Source of the DNA: an uncultured bacterium
Lineage (GTDB): Bacteria > Bacteroidota > Bacteroidia > Bacteroidales > Bacteroidaceae
Direction: 5' to 3'
Length of the DNA: 46,816 bases
Assembly: GCA_946546825.1 (NCBI GenBank)
Contig: CAMNOK010000006.1
Coordinates: 1 to 46,816, forward strand
This document shows, piece by piece, positions 17,821 through 27,512 of this stretch. Within the stretch, counting starts at the first letter, position 1; every line of letters starts with the position of its first letter. The translations under genes were made by a program, and so were the position numbers. A model generated the notes under the pieces. It had not been told where the DNA came from and did no database searches. It saw nothing but the letters and a program-made list of their open reading frames with translations.

Positions 17821-18759
17821 ATGGATTGCTCTGGCGTGAAACAAAATTCCTTAAAGGCTTGGCTGCTGGCAGCGCGTCCTCAAACACTGACGGCCGCAGC
17901 AGTCCCTGTGATGATAGGTGCCTCTATGGCATGGGGCATGGGAGACCATTCTGTGGCCTTTTGGTTCTGCTTGGCTTTTGCCCTGATTATGCAGATTGAT
18001 GCCAACTTGGTAAATGACTATTTTGATTTCAAGCGTGGCAACGACTCTGTTGACCGTTTAGGCCCGCCCCGTGCCTGTACGGAAGGATGGATAACACCTG
18101 ATGCCATGAAGATGGGCATTGCTATTACCACGGCCTTGGCATGTCTGGTTGGCCTGCCCTTGATATGGTTTGGCGGTCTATGGGTGGTAGCTGTAGGTGT
18201 CTTTTGCGTACTGTTCTGTTTCCTCTACACCACTCATCTGTCTTATTGGGGGTTGGGAGATTTACTGGTTATTGTTTTTTTTGGACTCGTTCCGGTGGTC
18301 ATGACATTCTATCTTGTGTCAGAAGTAAAGTTTGCCTATCGCTATATTTGGGATGTGGTTGCTCATGGCTTTACCTGCGGCTTGGTGATAGACCTGTTGC
18401 TTATTGTTAACAATCTGCGCGACTATGATAATGACATACTTGCCGGAAAAAGAACGCTTGCGGTCTTTTTGGGGAAGGATATGACGATGTGGCTTTATTT
18501 TATGATTCCCATCGTGGTCATGTTAATCAACTTGCTGACTGGCTTCCACATGGATAATGATGCCTTATTCTATACTGGCATACTCTTTCTTTTTGTGTCT
18601 TCATGGGGAATGATCAAAGTTCTTAATATGCGTTATGGCGAATACTGGAACAACGCTTTGCCAGTTACAGCCTTCATTATCCTTATATATGGTGTGCTGA
18701 CATCGCTGGCACTCGTCTATAGAAAAGACCCTTTCTTGGCCTTTTGGGAAAGTATTTAA
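17821..18759 (+). CDS. menA: 1,4-dihydroxy-2-naphthoate polyprenyltransferase
   Basis: An inner-membrane UbiA-family prenyltransferase that attaches the polyprenyl tail in menaquinone synthesis. WLLAARPQTLTAAAVPVMIG is typical of MenA. The first Asp-rich motif is NLVNDYFDFKRGNDSVDR (Mg-diphosphate binding) and the second is NNLRDYDNDILAGKRTLAV. About eight or nine hydrophobic segments fill the 312 residues. A downstream methyltransferase of the same pathway (ubiE/menG) is encoded at 33242. It starts from the palindromic promoter and is followed by a hairpin at 18785. Confidence 0.94.
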   Translation: MDCSGVKQNSLKAWLLAARPQTLTAAAVPVMIGASMAWGMGDHSVAFWFCLAFALIMQIDANLVNDYFDFKRGNDSVDRLGPPRACTEGWITPDAMKMGIAITTALACLVGLPLIWFGGLWVVAVGVFCVLFCFLYTTHLSYWGLGDLLVIVFFGLVPVVMTFYLVSEVKFAYRYIWDVVAHGFTCGLVIDLLLIVNNLRDYDNDILAGKRTLAVFLGKDMTMWLYFMIPIVVMLINLLTGFHMDNDALFYTGILFLFVSSWGMIKVLNMRYGEYWNNALPVTAFIILIYGVLTSLALVYRKDPFLAFWESI

Positions 18760-18784
18760 ATGGCAGCCTGCACCTGCTACTTCA

Positions 18785-18812
18785 GAAACTTCAGTAAAAC
18801 AACTGAAGTTTC
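18785..18812 (+). terminator. Perfect 11-bp inverted repeat after menA
   Basis: GAAACTTCAGT (18785-18795) and ACTGAAGTTTC (18802-18812) around AAAACA. TACTT/AAGTA extends the stem further out. There is no T-run, so it may be a 3'-end stabilising hairpin rather than a true intrinsic terminator. Confidence 0.5.
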
Positions 18813-19043
18813 AAAGTAGTTGTGTAGTCAGTTGTTAAACTGAAATATCTTTACATCGTCTTTTTGCAATCTGTAAAAAAAGTGTTTCCAAAAGATACCT
18901 GTTTTTGGAGTTTTCTGATGCCACCATCAACGCCCTTGAAGTGTCAACATTGTTCAAGAAAGTCCAAAACCGTCCCTTTTTACACCTCCAGAAGGTATCT
19001 TCCACCACCTCAAAAGTGTATTGACAGACAAGTTTAAAGCGCT

Positions 19044-19175
19044 GACTTTAGCTCCTAAGAAGAACGACTTTAGCCCCTAAAATGAGAGACTTTAGCTTTT
19101 AAAGTGAATGACTTTGGCTTCTAAAACGAACGACTTTAGCTTCTAAAACGAACGACTTTTGAGCGAAAAGTGGCA
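19044..19175. repeat. 22-bp tandem array A
   Basis: Five consecutive 22-bp units start at 19044, 19066, 19088, 19110 and 19132, with a decayed sixth at 19154. The consensus is GACTTTAGCTTCTAAAACGA plus AC. Within units TTTAG and CTAAA can pair around three bases; unit 3 keeps pairing with a changed sequence (CTTTA/TAAAG). A 22-bp period is not a multiple of three, so this is not a protein repeat. Confidence 0.85.
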
Positions 19176-19412
19176 GGTTTCAGTGAGGAAAGAGACAGAG
19201 CCTTCTTCCTTCACTATTATCTATCCATTTTTACTGTAAAAAGGTTGACTTTAAGAATGCGAAATACTCGCAAAATGAAGACCGTGGATTTGTAATTATT
19301 AAAAATGCCCAAAATACTGCCTAAAATTCGAAGTTTTCTTGACAAAATTAGATTTATGATAACATCTGAAACAGTATGATGGATGAGAACGAACTTTTGT
19401 GAGAATGTCAAG

Positions 19413-19463
19413 AAAAAGAGCCTTTTTCAACCTCCCAAACAGGGAGCGAAAAAGGCTCTTTTG
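19413..19463 (-). terminator. Terminator of the long minus-strand gene run
   Basis: Perfect 15-bp arms AAAAGAGCCTTTTTC (19414-19428) and GAAAAAGGCTCTTTT (19448-19462). The loop contains a further CTCCC/GGGAG stem. Read on minus, the hairpin ends in a T-run (CTCTTTTTCT). It lies 33 bp after the PBP stop codon. Confidence 0.85.
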
Positions 19464-19495
19464 ACTTATGCCGTGGAGACATTACTTGCAGATCG

Positions 19496-21964
19496 TTACA
19501 ACTCTTCGATGGTAGCCTGTTGCGTAGGCTGTGCTCCCTCTTGTCCGGGGATAGGATGTTCAGGTTGAGACGATGGTGAGGTTGGCACTCCGAATCCGTC
19601 AAACGGGATGTCTTCGCCATCTGCTAAGCTGTCGGTGTCAAGCGTGTCGCGTTGTGACTGGTAGTAGCTGTCACAGTTATACATGCCCATTTTGATATCT
19701 TCATCTTTAGGTTTGTCAAACTTCCCGTGATACTGTTTGAAGTTGGGGTCGTCCAGCACCTGTTCCAGGAAATATCCGCAAATGGGCAGAGCTGTGCGGG
19801 AGCCTTGACCGAGCTGTCCTGTGCGGAAGTGTATGCAGCGATATTCGCCACCTACCCAGGCACCGACGACCAGATTCCTGCTCACTCCCATGAACCATGC
19901 ATCGGAGTGGTTGTTGCTCGTACCGGTCTTTCCTCCCCACTCGGTGTCATTGTGTTTGCCCACATACCTCCCGAGACTCATTGACGTGGCACCTGGTTCC
20001 CGCAGACCGCCGAGAAGCAACTGCTGGGTGAGGAATGCGCTCTTGTAGGAGATGGCCTGCTCACTTTCATCGGGATCGACATATACTTCTTTACCGTTGC
20101 GGTCGAGAATGCGTGTAACCAGTACGGGAGCATGGTGACGCCCGTCGTTGGCCACGGTGCAGTAGGCATTGGCCAATTCCATCAGATTGACATCACTGGA
20201 GCCAAGGGCCAAAGCCGGTGTCTCGTCGAGTTTGCTCTCGATACCCATGTGGCGGGCTGTTTCTGCAATGCGCTTGATACCCATCTCCTGTCCCAGTCGT
20301 ACGGCTACGCTGTTGATGCTTTGTGCGAAGGCAGCCTTCAGAGGCATAGAGTCGCCAGTGAAATAGCCATTGGCATTGGTCGGAGCCCAAGTAACCTCTT
20401 TGTTCTCTTTGGCATCCCACACCTTCATGGCAACGCGCTCATCGCGACGTTTGTCACAGGGCGTGAGCCCTTGGTTCATGGCTTCTGCATAGACAAAGAG
20501 CTTAAATGTGGAGCCTGGTTGTCGCATGGCTGTCACCTTGTCGTACTTCCAGTGGTCGAAGTCGATGTCGCCCACCCATGCCTTAACGTGTCCCGTCTGT
20601 GGTTCCATGGCGATGAACGAACAGTGCATGAAGCGCACCATGTAGCGGATGCTGTCCATCGTGGACATCTCACGTTTGATGGTTCCCTCTTTGTAATCGA
20701 AGAGTTTGACGGTGTGCGGGAGGTTCATGTAGTAGTCCACACTGTCGGGATTGTTGGGGAATCGTTCTTGCAGTTTCTTATATACCGGTAGCCGATGGGC
20801 GATACCTTCGATGAAGTCAGGAATGACCTTGTAATGCTCGTCAACCCATGGCTCGTTGTGTCCCCAGTGGTTATCGAAATTGCGTTGCACCTGTTGCATC
20901 TGCTTGATGGCTGCTGCTTCAGCGTATTTCTGCAAGCGTGTGTCGATAGTCGTATAGATTTTCAATCCACTGGTGTAGAGATCGTAACCATTCTCTTCGC
21001 ACCATCCCTTCAGCCTGTCGGCCACGGCATTACGGAAATAGGTGGCCTCGCCGTCGTAATTGCTCTCCACACTGAATTTCATTTGTAGGGGAATCTGTGA
21101 GAGCGAGTCAAACTGTTGTCGGTTGATGTGGCCGTGTTCCATCATGTTGCTCAGGACAACATTGCGGCGCTTGATGGAGTTTTCGGGGTGAGAGATGGGG
21201 TTGTAGTAGGTGGTAGCCTTGAGCATGCCCACCAACACGGCACATTGTTCTATTGTGAGTTCCTTAGGAGATATGCCGAAGTAAGTTTTGGCTGCCGTTT
21301 TAATGCCAAAAGCATTGGAGCCGAAATCCACAGTGTTGGCATACATCGTCAGAATTTCCTCTTTGCTATAGATGGTTTCCAGTTTGGTGGCGATGATCCA
21401 TTCCTTGGTCTTCATGATGAGGATGCGTAGTCCGGGTATCTGCCCCAGCAGCCCTGTAGAATATTGCGTGCGTACACGGAACATGTTTTTGGCCAGCTGT
21501 TGGGTGATGGTCGATGCACCCCGGGCGTCATGGTGGAGCACTGCATCTTTGACAGCAGCGAAGATGCCGATGGGGTCAATACCCATGTGCTTGTAGAAAC
21601 GTTCGTCTTCCGTGTCAATCAATACGCGCCAGAAAGCCGGGTTCACATCCTCATATTTCACGGGTGTACGGTTCTCGTTGAAGAATTTTCCAATGAGCTT
21701 TCCATCTGCAGAATAGAGTTCGGAAGCTTCAGCCGTCTGTGGATCCATGATGCCGGAAAGATAGCCGGGCGACTTGCCAAATAGGAATAGGAAGTTAATA
21801 TCAACCATACCAAGGTAAATCAGCAGAACGGCCATGCATGTAGCGAGACCGCTGATCAGTTTGACATACCATGCCCGGCCTTGGAAAAGTGATTTGTACC
21901 AACCCCAGAATGCTCTCAACTTCTTGATTGCGAGCATCGCAAAATGCTTTATTTTATTCATCAT
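19496..21964 (-). CDS. Class A penicillin-binding protein (PBP1A-type)
   Basis: A bifunctional peptidoglycan synthase of 822 residues, anchored by one membrane helix (about 33-55). The GT51 transglycosylase domain has EDERFYKHMGID (catalytic E119) and GASTITQQLAKN (149-160). The transpeptidase domain has the serine motif STFK (S485), SIN (549-551) and KTGT (679-682). The C-terminal tail is Pro/Glu/Gln-rich and probably disordered. mrcA or pbp1A would be the usual names, but the exact orthologue is not certain. It is the last gene of the run and has a possible extra promoter just upstream. Confidence 0.93.
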   Translation of the reverse strand: MMNKIKHFAMLAIKKLRAFWGWYKSLFQGRAWYVKLISGLATCMAVLLIYLGMVDINFLFLFGKSPGYLSGIMDPQTAEASELYSADGKLIGKFFNENRTPVKYEDVNPAFWRVLIDTEDERFYKHMGIDPIGIFAAVKDAVLHHDARGASTITQQLAKNMFRVRTQYSTGLLGQIPGLRILIMKTKEWIIATKLETIYSKEEILTMYANTVDFGSNAFGIKTAAKTYFGISPKELTIEQCAVLVGMLKATTYYNPISHPENSIKRRNVVLSNMMEHGHINRQQFDSLSQIPLQMKFSVESNYDGEATYFRNAVADRLKGWCEENGYDLYTSGLKIYTTIDTRLQKYAEAAAIKQMQQVQRNFDNHWGHNEPWVDEHYKVIPDFIEGIAHRLPVYKKLQERFPNNPDSVDYYMNLPHTVKLFDYKEGTIKREMSTMDSIRYMVRFMHCSFIAMEPQTGHVKAWVGDIDFDHWKYDKVTAMRQPGSTFKLFVYAEAMNQGLTPCDKRRDERVAMKVWDAKENKEVTWAPTNANGYFTGDSMPLKAAFAQSINSVAVRLGQEMGIKRIAETARHMGIESKLDETPALALGSSDVNLMELANAYCTVANDGRHHAPVLVTRILDRNGKEVYVDPDESEQAISYKSAFLTQQLLLGGLREPGATSMSLGRYVGKHNDTEWGGKTGTSNNHSDAWFMGVSRNLVVGAWVGGEYRCIHFRTGQLGQGSRTALPICGYFLEQVLDDPNFKQYHGKFDKPKDEDIKMGMYNCDSYYQSQRDTLDTDSLADGEDIPFDGFGVPTSPSSQPEHPIPGQEGAQPTQQATIEEL

Positions 21965-21969
21965 AAATG

Positions 21970-21977
21970 CAAATGTA
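21970..21977 (-). promoter_or_regulatory. Possible -7 box upstream of the PBP gene
   Basis: TACATTTG on the minus strand in the 39-bp gap between miaA and the PBP gene. No matching TTTG is seen at the right distance, so this is at best a weak internal promoter. Confidence 0.3.
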
Positions 21978-22003
21978 CAAAATATGTTGAGAAAACTCTC
22001 TCT

Positions 22004-22900
22004 TTACAATGAATTGTTTATATAATTTAGGATTTCTTCATAGTTGTCGGGATGAAACCAGCGGATGGTGTCGTCTCGCTTAAACCAGGTGAGTTGTTTG
22101 CGCATGTATCGGCGCGTGTTTGACTGTATCTGCCGTATTGCCTCTTCCAATGGAATATCGCCATCGAAATAACTGAAGAGTTCGCGAAATCCCACCGTGT
22201 TCAGTGAGTTAAGACCTCGCTTGGGATAGACTGCTTGTGCCTCCTCCAGTAGTCCATGGTCTATCATCTGTAGAACGCGCCGGTTGATGCGGTCGTAAAG
22301 TTCTTCACGCTCACGGTTGAGACCGACCTTCATAATCTTGAACGGCCGTTGTTTCTGTATTCCCCTGCGGAAGGAGGTGTAGGGGCGCCCCGTCATGTGA
22401 CAAATTTCCAAGGCATGGACCACTCGTCTCGGGTTGTGCAAATCTACAATGGCGTAGTGATCGGGGTCAAGCAGCTTAAGCTCTTCTGTAAGAGCATGTA
22501 AACCTTCTTTTTGCAGGCGTTGCTTCATCCAGTCGCGGGTCTCATCATCAACGGTGGGAATGTCATCGATGCCTTGACAAACGGCATCAATATACATCAT
22601 CGAACCGCCAGACAGCAGGGCACATGGATGGTGAGTCAACTGTTCGTTGATAACAGTGAGGGCTTCCGCTTCATACATTGATGCACTGTAGTAGTCTTCC
22701 AGGGCATGGGTGCCAACGAAGAAATGGCGCACACGTTTTTGATCCTCAGCGCTCGGTGCGGCAGTGCCAATGGGTATCTCGCGGAAAATCTGGCGTGAAT
22801 CAGCATTGATGACTGGAATGTTGAAAAAGTCGGCAAGACGAAGACATGTCTCCGTCTTGCCGACTCCTGTCGGTCCCACTAAAACGATGAGGGTTCCCAT
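22004..22900 (-). CDS. miaA: tRNA dimethylallyltransferase
   Basis: It adds the isopentenyl group to A37 of tRNAs reading UNN codons. P-loop GPTGVGKT lies at 9-16, and the substrate motif [17 protein letters not shown] follows (DSRQ at 34-37). [24 protein letters not shown] and [14 protein letters not shown] near the C-terminus are all family hallmarks. The 298-residue length is normal. It lies 24 bp after lpxA in the lipid A gene group. Confidence 0.95.
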   Translation of the reverse strand: MGTLIVLVGPTGVGKTETCLRLADFFNIPVINADSRQIFREIPIGTAAPSAEDQKRVRHFFVGTHALEDYYSASMYEAEALTVINEQLTHHPCALLSGGSMMYIDAVCQGIDDIPTVDDETRDWMKQRLQKEGLHALTEELKLLDPDHYAIVDLHNPRRVVHALEICHMTGRPYTSFRRGIQKQRPFKIMKVGLNREREELYDRINRRVLQMIDHGLLEEAQAVYPKRGLNSLNTVGFRELFSYFDGDIPLEEAIRQIQSNTRRYMRKQLTWFKRDDTIRWFHPDNYEEILNYINNSL

Positions 22901-22924
22901 GTACGTTTTCCTGTGGGTTTATGT

Positions 22925-23728
22925 TTACTGGGTACGGCCAGAAGTATCAAGTGAGCCGTGGGGGATGATACCACGCTTAGAGCTGGCCACGAAGTCAAGA
23001 ATATATTGAACCTCTGGTGTTATCTGTAAAGTCTTCTTCACTTCCTCAATACCTTCTGCCTTCACCCCCTTGCTGTAAATGATGCGATAGGTATTGTGAA
23101 TGAGGTCGATGAGGTCGTTGCTAAAGCCACGACGACGCAGGCCCACAAGGTTCAGACCGCAGAAGCGGATGGGGTCGCGTCCGGCAATGATGTAGGGGGG
23201 AACGTCCTGACCGAAGCGGCTGCCGCCCTGTATCATGACATAGCCACCGATATGAGTGAACTGATGACAGAGAACACCACCGCTTACGATAGCGTTATCG
23301 TCAATGACAATCTCACCTGCGAACTTTGACGCAGCACCAAGAATACAACCATTGCCTACCTCACAGTCGTGAGCGATATGGACGGTCTCCATCAGCAGGT
23401 TGTTGCTACCTACAATAGTGGTTCCTTTTGATGCGGTACCGCGTGAGATGGTCACATTCTCACGAATGCTGTTGTTGTCGCCAATCTGGCATGTTGTCAC
23501 CTCGCCAACGAATTTCAAATCCTGAGGCTTCGTGGAAATGCTGGCACCAGGGAACAGCTCATTACCAGAACCCATGCGTGTTCCCACATGAAGGGTGACG
23601 CTGTTCTGCATGACATTGTTGTCGCCAATGACGGTGTCGCGGTCAATATAGCAGAAAGGTCCGATGATGTTGTTGTCGCCGAGCTTGGCTTCGGGATGAA
23701 CAAATGCTAAGGGGCTAATCTGATTCAT
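22925..23728 (-). CDS. lpxA: UDP-N-acetylglucosamine acyltransferase LpxA
   Basis: The first enzyme of lipid A synthesis, transferring a 3-hydroxyacyl chain from ACP to UDP-GlcNAc in the cytoplasm. Hexapeptide repeats (left-handed beta helix) fill residues about 5-190, e.g. PLAFVHPEAKLGDNNIIGPF and IAHDCEVGNGCILG with the catalytic His of the IAHDC segment. The C-terminal helical part has NLVGLRRRGFSNDLI. The 267 residues are normal. It lies 45 bp after lpxC/fabZ. Confidence 0.96.
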   Translation of the reverse strand: MNQISPLAFVHPEAKLGDNNIIGPFCYIDRDTVIGDNNVMQNSVTLHVGTRMGSGNELFPGASISTKPQDLKFVGEVTTCQIGDNNSIRENVTISRGTASKGTTIVGSNNLLMETVHIAHDCEVGNGCILGAASKFAGEIVIDDNAIVSGGVLCHQFTHIGGYVMIQGGSRFGQDVPPYIIAGRDPIRFCGLNLVGLRRRGFSNDLIDLIHNTYRIIYSKGVKAEGIEEVKKTLQITPEVQYILDFVASSKRGIIPHGSLDTSGRTQ

Positions 23729-23773
23729 ATTTTTTTTGACTTGATTTCAGTAATAATACTTTTGTGGAAAACT

Positions 23774-25165
23774 TTACTTGTTCTTTACGATCTGTGCCGT
23801 GAACATGGCTTCCGAAACCACTTGGTCGCCTACGAAGACATAGCCTTTCATGGAACTGACACCATGACGTACAGGTTGGAGCAACTCTACACGGAACAGC
23901 AGCGTGTCACCGGGTACAACTTTGCGACGAAACTTTACGTCATCGATGCGCATAAAGTAAGTTGACCAGCGCTCAGGCTCTTCCACTTGGTTTAGTACAA
24001 GCAGTCCACCGCACTGAGCCATAGCTTCTATTTGAAGTACACCAGGCATCACGGGCTCCTGTGGGAAGTGGCCCATGAAGAACGGCTCGTTGCTTGTCAC
24101 ATTCTTGACACCAACGATAGTGGTCGGGCCAATGGAGATGACCTTGTCGATCAGTTGCATCGGATAGCGGTGGGGGAGCAACTCGCGGATGCGGTTGTTA
24201 TCCATCACAGGCTCGTCGTTGGGGTCATAGATAGGAGCTTGTATCTCATGTTTACGAAGCTCTTTACGCATGAGACGGGCAAACTTATTGTTGATGGTAT
24301 GGCCCGGACGTGTGGCAACGATGCGCCCCTTGATGGGCTTTCCGATAAGTGCCAAGTCGCCAATGATGTCGAGTAGCTTGTGACGGGTACACTCGTTCTC
24401 CCAAAGAAGGGGTTTATGCTGGATATAGCCAATCTTGGTGGCATCCATGTGGGGCACATTCATGAAGTCGGCCAGATGGTCGAGCTTCTCCTGGGGAACC
24501 TCACGTTCATAGATGACGATGGCATTGTCGAGGTCGCCACCTTTGATAAGGTTGGCTTCCAATAGCGGCATGATGTCACGAACGAAGACAAACGTGCGAG
24601 CGGGAGCAATTTCCTGTGGGAACAGACTGATGTTGTCGAGGGTGGCAAACTGGCTGTTGATGAACTTCGACTCAAACGAACACATGGCTGTGACGCTAAA
24701 TTCGTCATCGGGGAGAAGCGTGATACAAGATCCTGTATTTTCATCCTTCACCTCAATTTTGCGGCGAATGATGTAATAGTCTTTGGGAGCATTCTGCTCG
24801 ACAAGACCGATTTCCTTAATTTTCTCAACATAGATGGCTGCTGAACCGTCGAGAATGGGGAACTCTGGCCCGTTGACCTGTATCAGACAGTTGTCAATGC
24901 CAAGTGCATAGAGGGCTGCCATGCCGTGCTCAATAGTAGAGACACGCATATCACCAGAGCCAATAACAGTGCCGCGCTGAGTGTCAATGACTTTCTCGGC
25001 AACGGCTTCTATGATGGGCTCACCTTCCAGGTCGATGCGCTGGATGCGGTACCCCGTATTCTCCGGGGCAGGATTAAAGGTGACAGTCAGATTCAGACCT
25101 GTGTGCAGTCCTTTCCCAAACAAGGAAAAACTGCCTTTCAGCGTTTTTTGCTTAGCTGTTTCCAT
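23774..25165 (-). CDS. Bifunctional LpxC deacetylase / FabZ dehydratase
   Basis: A fusion of two enzymes in 463 residues, characteristic of Bacteroidota. The LpxC part (about 1-305) removes the acetyl group from UDP-3-O-acyl-GlcNAc; zinc ligands are visible in STIEHGMAAL (H80) and RHKLLDIIGDLALIG (H262, D266), with H289 nearby. The FabZ part (about 315-463) has LLPHRYPMQLIDKV and the catalytic segment FFMGHFPQEPVMPGVLQIEA (H366, E380), and dehydrates 3-hydroxyacyl-ACP. The two activities compete for 3-hydroxyacyl chains, so the fusion links fatty acid and lipid A supply. It lies 13 bp after lpxD. Confidence 0.96.
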   Translation of the reverse strand: METAKQKTLKGSFSLFGKGLHTGLNLTVTFNPAPENTGYRIQRIDLEGEPIIEAVAEKVIDTQRGTVIGSGDMRVSTIEHGMAALYALGIDNCLIQVNGPEFPILDGSAAIYVEKIKEIGLVEQNAPKDYYIIRRKIEVKDENTGSCITLLPDDEFSVTAMCSFESKFINSQFATLDNISLFPQEIAPARTFVFVRDIMPLLEANLIKGGDLDNAIVIYEREVPQEKLDHLADFMNVPHMDATKIGYIQHKPLLWENECTRHKLLDIIGDLALIGKPIKGRIVATRPGHTINNKFARLMRKELRKHEIQAPIYDPNDEPVMDNNRIRELLPHRYPMQLIDKVISIGPTTIVGVKNVTSNEPFFMGHFPQEPVMPGVLQIEAMAQCGGLLVLNQVEEPERWSTYFMRIDDVKFRRKVVPGDTLLFRVELLQPVRHGVSSMKGYVFVGDQVVSEAMFTAQIVKNK

Positions 25166-25178
25166 GATATCTTTTTTT

Positions 25179-26222
25179 TTATGATTTTTGCTGTTGCTTC
25201 AGTTCTTCCAACTCTTTCTGAAGGGTGTTTAATTGCTGGTAAATGTCGGGAAGGCGACGGAACATGGCGGCAGACTTCATGAAGCCCTTAGCGTCCCAAG
25301 CGGGTGAGCCGATAATCACTTGTCCCGGCTTCTTTATGCCACTTATGATGCCGGCTTGCGCTCCGACTTGAGTCTGAGGGGCAATGGAAATATGACCGGC
25401 AACACCAACCTGTCCACCGAACATACACCACTCGCCAACTTTGGCGCTGCCTGCAATGCCGGTCTGCGACGCTATGACCGTATTGGCACCCACTTCTACA
25501 TTGTGCGCCACCTGAATGAGGTTGTCAAGCTTAACGCCCTTGCGAACAAAGGTGCTGCCCATCGTGGCACGGTCAACACAGGTGTTGGCGCCAATCTCTA
25601 CGTTGTCCTCGATAGTCACAATGCCAATCTGCGGTATCTTGTCGTAGCCATCGGCAGAAGGGGCAAAGCCAAAGCCATCTGCTCCGATAACACTGCCGGA
25701 GTGGATGGTTACATTGTTGCCAAGATGACAGTCGTGATAGATGGAAACATTTGGATAAATCAGACAGTTGTTGCCCAAAACTGCATTGTCGTAGATGGTC
25801 GCATGGGGATAAATCTGACACCCTTCGCCTATTACAACGCCATCACCAATGTAAGCAAACGCTCCTATATAGCAGTTCTCACCAATCTTAGCGGTAGGAG
25901 AGACAAATGCCAGCGAGTCGATACCGCTTTTTCGGGGCTTCATGGAGTCGTACATCTGTAACAGACGGGCCACGCATTCGTATGCGTTCTTGACGCGGAT
26001 GAGCGTAGCCTTTGTCTCGCGTTCGAGATGCAAATTCTCGTCAACAAGCACCACAGAGGCTTCTGTATCATAAATGAAATGAGTGTATTTGGGGTTTGAA
26101 AGGAATGTGATGGCACCTTTCCGGCCTTCCTCAATCTTGGAAAAAGTGTTTACAATGGCGTTCTCATCGCCTTCAACAGTACCCTGAACGAACTGGGCTA
26201 TTTGTTTTGCGGTAAATTCCAT
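25179..26222 (-). CDS. lpxD: UDP-3-O-acylglucosamine N-acyltransferase LpxD
   Basis: The third acylation-pathway enzyme of lipid A, adding a 3-hydroxyacyl chain to the 2-amino group. The N-terminal uridine-binding domain (about 1-100) contains [20 protein letters not shown]. The hexapeptide-repeat helix follows (about 105-310), with the catalytic His in [12 protein letters not shown]. The C-terminal helix ends [12 protein letters not shown]. The 347 residues are standard. It heads the lpxD-lpxC/fabZ-lpxA-miaA group and follows the HD gene after 49 bp. Confidence 0.96.
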   Translation of the reverse strand: MEFTAKQIAQFVQGTVEGDENAIVNTFSKIEEGRKGAITFLSNPKYTHFIYDTEASVVLVDENLHLERETKATLIRVKNAYECVARLLQMYDSMKPRKSGIDSLAFVSPTAKIGENCYIGAFAYIGDGVVIGEGCQIYPHATIYDNAVLGNNCLIYPNVSIYHDCHLGNNVTIHSGSVIGADGFGFAPSADGYDKIPQIGIVTIEDNVEIGANTCVDRATMGSTFVRKGVKLDNLIQVAHNVEVGANTVIASQTGIAGSAKVGEWCMFGGQVGVAGHISIAPQTQVGAQAGIISGIKKPGQVIIGSPAWDAKGFMKSAAMFRRLPDIYQQLNTLQKELEELKQQQKS

Positions 26223-26252
26223 GTTTTATATATGAAAAGATTAATCAATTTG

Positions 26253-26260
26253 CAAATGTA
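26253..26260 (-). promoter_or_regulatory. Possible -7 box upstream of lpxD
   Basis: TACATTTG on the minus strand, 31 nt before the lpxD ATG. The -33 region shows no clear TTTG at 19-21 nt. It could give separate control of lipid A genes inside the long run. Confidence 0.35.
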
Positions 26261-26271
26261 ACACTTTTTTT

Positions 26272-27492
26272 TCAAAAACGTTGATAACAGAGGTAATATT
26301 TACGGATTTTTTTGGATAATAATGCTACATTGAGAATCTCAGAGGCATCAGAGATGTCTTTTATCGTCCCGTCTTTGTAAAGAATAGAGATACAATCATC
26401 CCCTACATCGTACATGTCTTTTTGGATGGTGTTTACACTCATCAGATATCGGGCATCATCTTTGGAGACTTCCGCCTTTAGCGATAGTTCTTCCGTGATT
26501 TTATCCAGCTCTTCTGTCTCGTAGGGCGTCTCCCTGATTTCAACTTTGAAGATACGCCTTTCCAATAGGTCCTTGGCCAATAATGACAAGATTTTATCAT
26601 AACTTTGAGCCCAAACCTTTACAGTGCTCCAAATATCGCTGTCATCTAACTGTTCATAGTGCTTCAATGCTTCTGGATGACTATAGAAAAAGTCGGCATC
26701 AACATGGTTGTAAAGGAAATAGCGGAGCGAGGGTGGAGCATAAAGATCCTGCCCTTCGCTGGCCAGTTGCTTGGCTCTGAGCAAAATGTTGACAAGAGAT
26801 TTTTCATAGGCAACCGTAGTCTTGTGAAGATACACCTGCCAATACATCAGACGGCGTGTGGTCAGATAGTTTTCAATAGAATAGATTCCTTTGTGATCCA
26901 CCACAAGCTGGTCATCAACAACATTGAGCATCTTAATGATGCGGGCTGAACCGATGTTGCCTTCGGTAACTCCTGTAAAGAATGAGTCGCGGCGCAAGTA
27001 GTCAAGGCGATCCATATCCAGCTGACTACTGATGAGTTGATGGAGAAACCGTTTCGGGTATTCGTCCTTGAAAATCTTGATGGCAAGATTGAGTCGCCCG
27101 TTCATCTCGTTGTTGATCTGGTCCATCATCAGCAAAGAGATGTCTTCATGTGAAATACCGTTGATGAGGGTGTTTTCCAATACATGGGAAAATGGCCCGT
27201 GACCGATGTCGTGCATCAGAATGGCCGCTTGTACGGCTTCAGCTTCACTGTCGAAGATAAAGATTCCTTTCTGTGTCAAAGACTGCACGGCCTCACTCAT
27301 CAGATGAAAGGCACCAAGTGAGTGCTGAAACCTTGTGTGCTGGGCTCCAGGATAGACAACGGATGCCAGACCGAGTTGTTTGATTCGCGTCAATCTTTGC
27401 ATGAGTGGGTGCTTGACAATGTCGTAGAGCAGACCGCGTGGAATCTTGATAAATCCAAAGACCGGATCGTTAATGATCTTTGCGTCATTCAT
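26272..27492 (-). CDS. HD-domain protein, dGTPase/SAMHD1-like
   Basis: A 406-residue protein with the long HD architecture of deoxynucleotide triphosphohydrolases. It starts NDPVFGFIKIPRGLLYDIVKH, has PGAQHTRFQHSLGAFHLM (first metal His plus the R-F-H segment) and ILMHDIGHGPFSHVLE (HD pair at 94-95), then SSQLDMDRLDYLRRD with the distal Asp. These features match the dGTPase/SAMHD1 group, so dNTP hydrolysis is likely but unproven; the substrate is unknown. It sits 20 bp after pyrF and upstream of the lipid A genes. Confidence 0.86.
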   Translation of the reverse strand: MNDAKIINDPVFGFIKIPRGLLYDIVKHPLMQRLTRIKQLGLASVVYPGAQHTRFQHSLGAFHLMSEAVQSLTQKGIFIFDSEAEAVQAAILMHDIGHGPFSHVLENTLINGISHEDISLLMMDQINNEMNGRLNLAIKIFKDEYPKRFLHQLISSQLDMDRLDYLRRDSFFTGVTEGNIGSARIIKMLNVVDDQLVVDHKGIYSIENYLTTRRLMYWQVYLHKTTVAYEKSLVNILLRAKQLASEGQDLYAPPSLRYFLYNHVDADFFYSHPEALKHYEQLDDSDIWSTVKVWAQSYDKILSLLAKDLLERRIFKVEIRETPYETEELDKITEELSLKAEVSKDDARYLMSVNTIQKDMYDVGDDCISILYKDGTIKDISDASEILNVALLSKKIRKYYLCYQRF

Positions 27493-27512
27493 ATTGGATG
27501 GTTTCTTTAAAT

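Larger units (their letters stand above)
18760..19412. other. Non-coding gap between menA and the PBP gene
   Basis: About 650 bp without a convincing gene. It holds an inverted repeat just after menA (18785-18812), AT-rich sequence with nothing recognisable (about 18820-19020), a 22-bp-period tandem array (19044-19175), and again plain AT-rich sequence up to the terminator of the minus-strand PBP gene. The flanking genes converge here. Confidence 0.75.
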
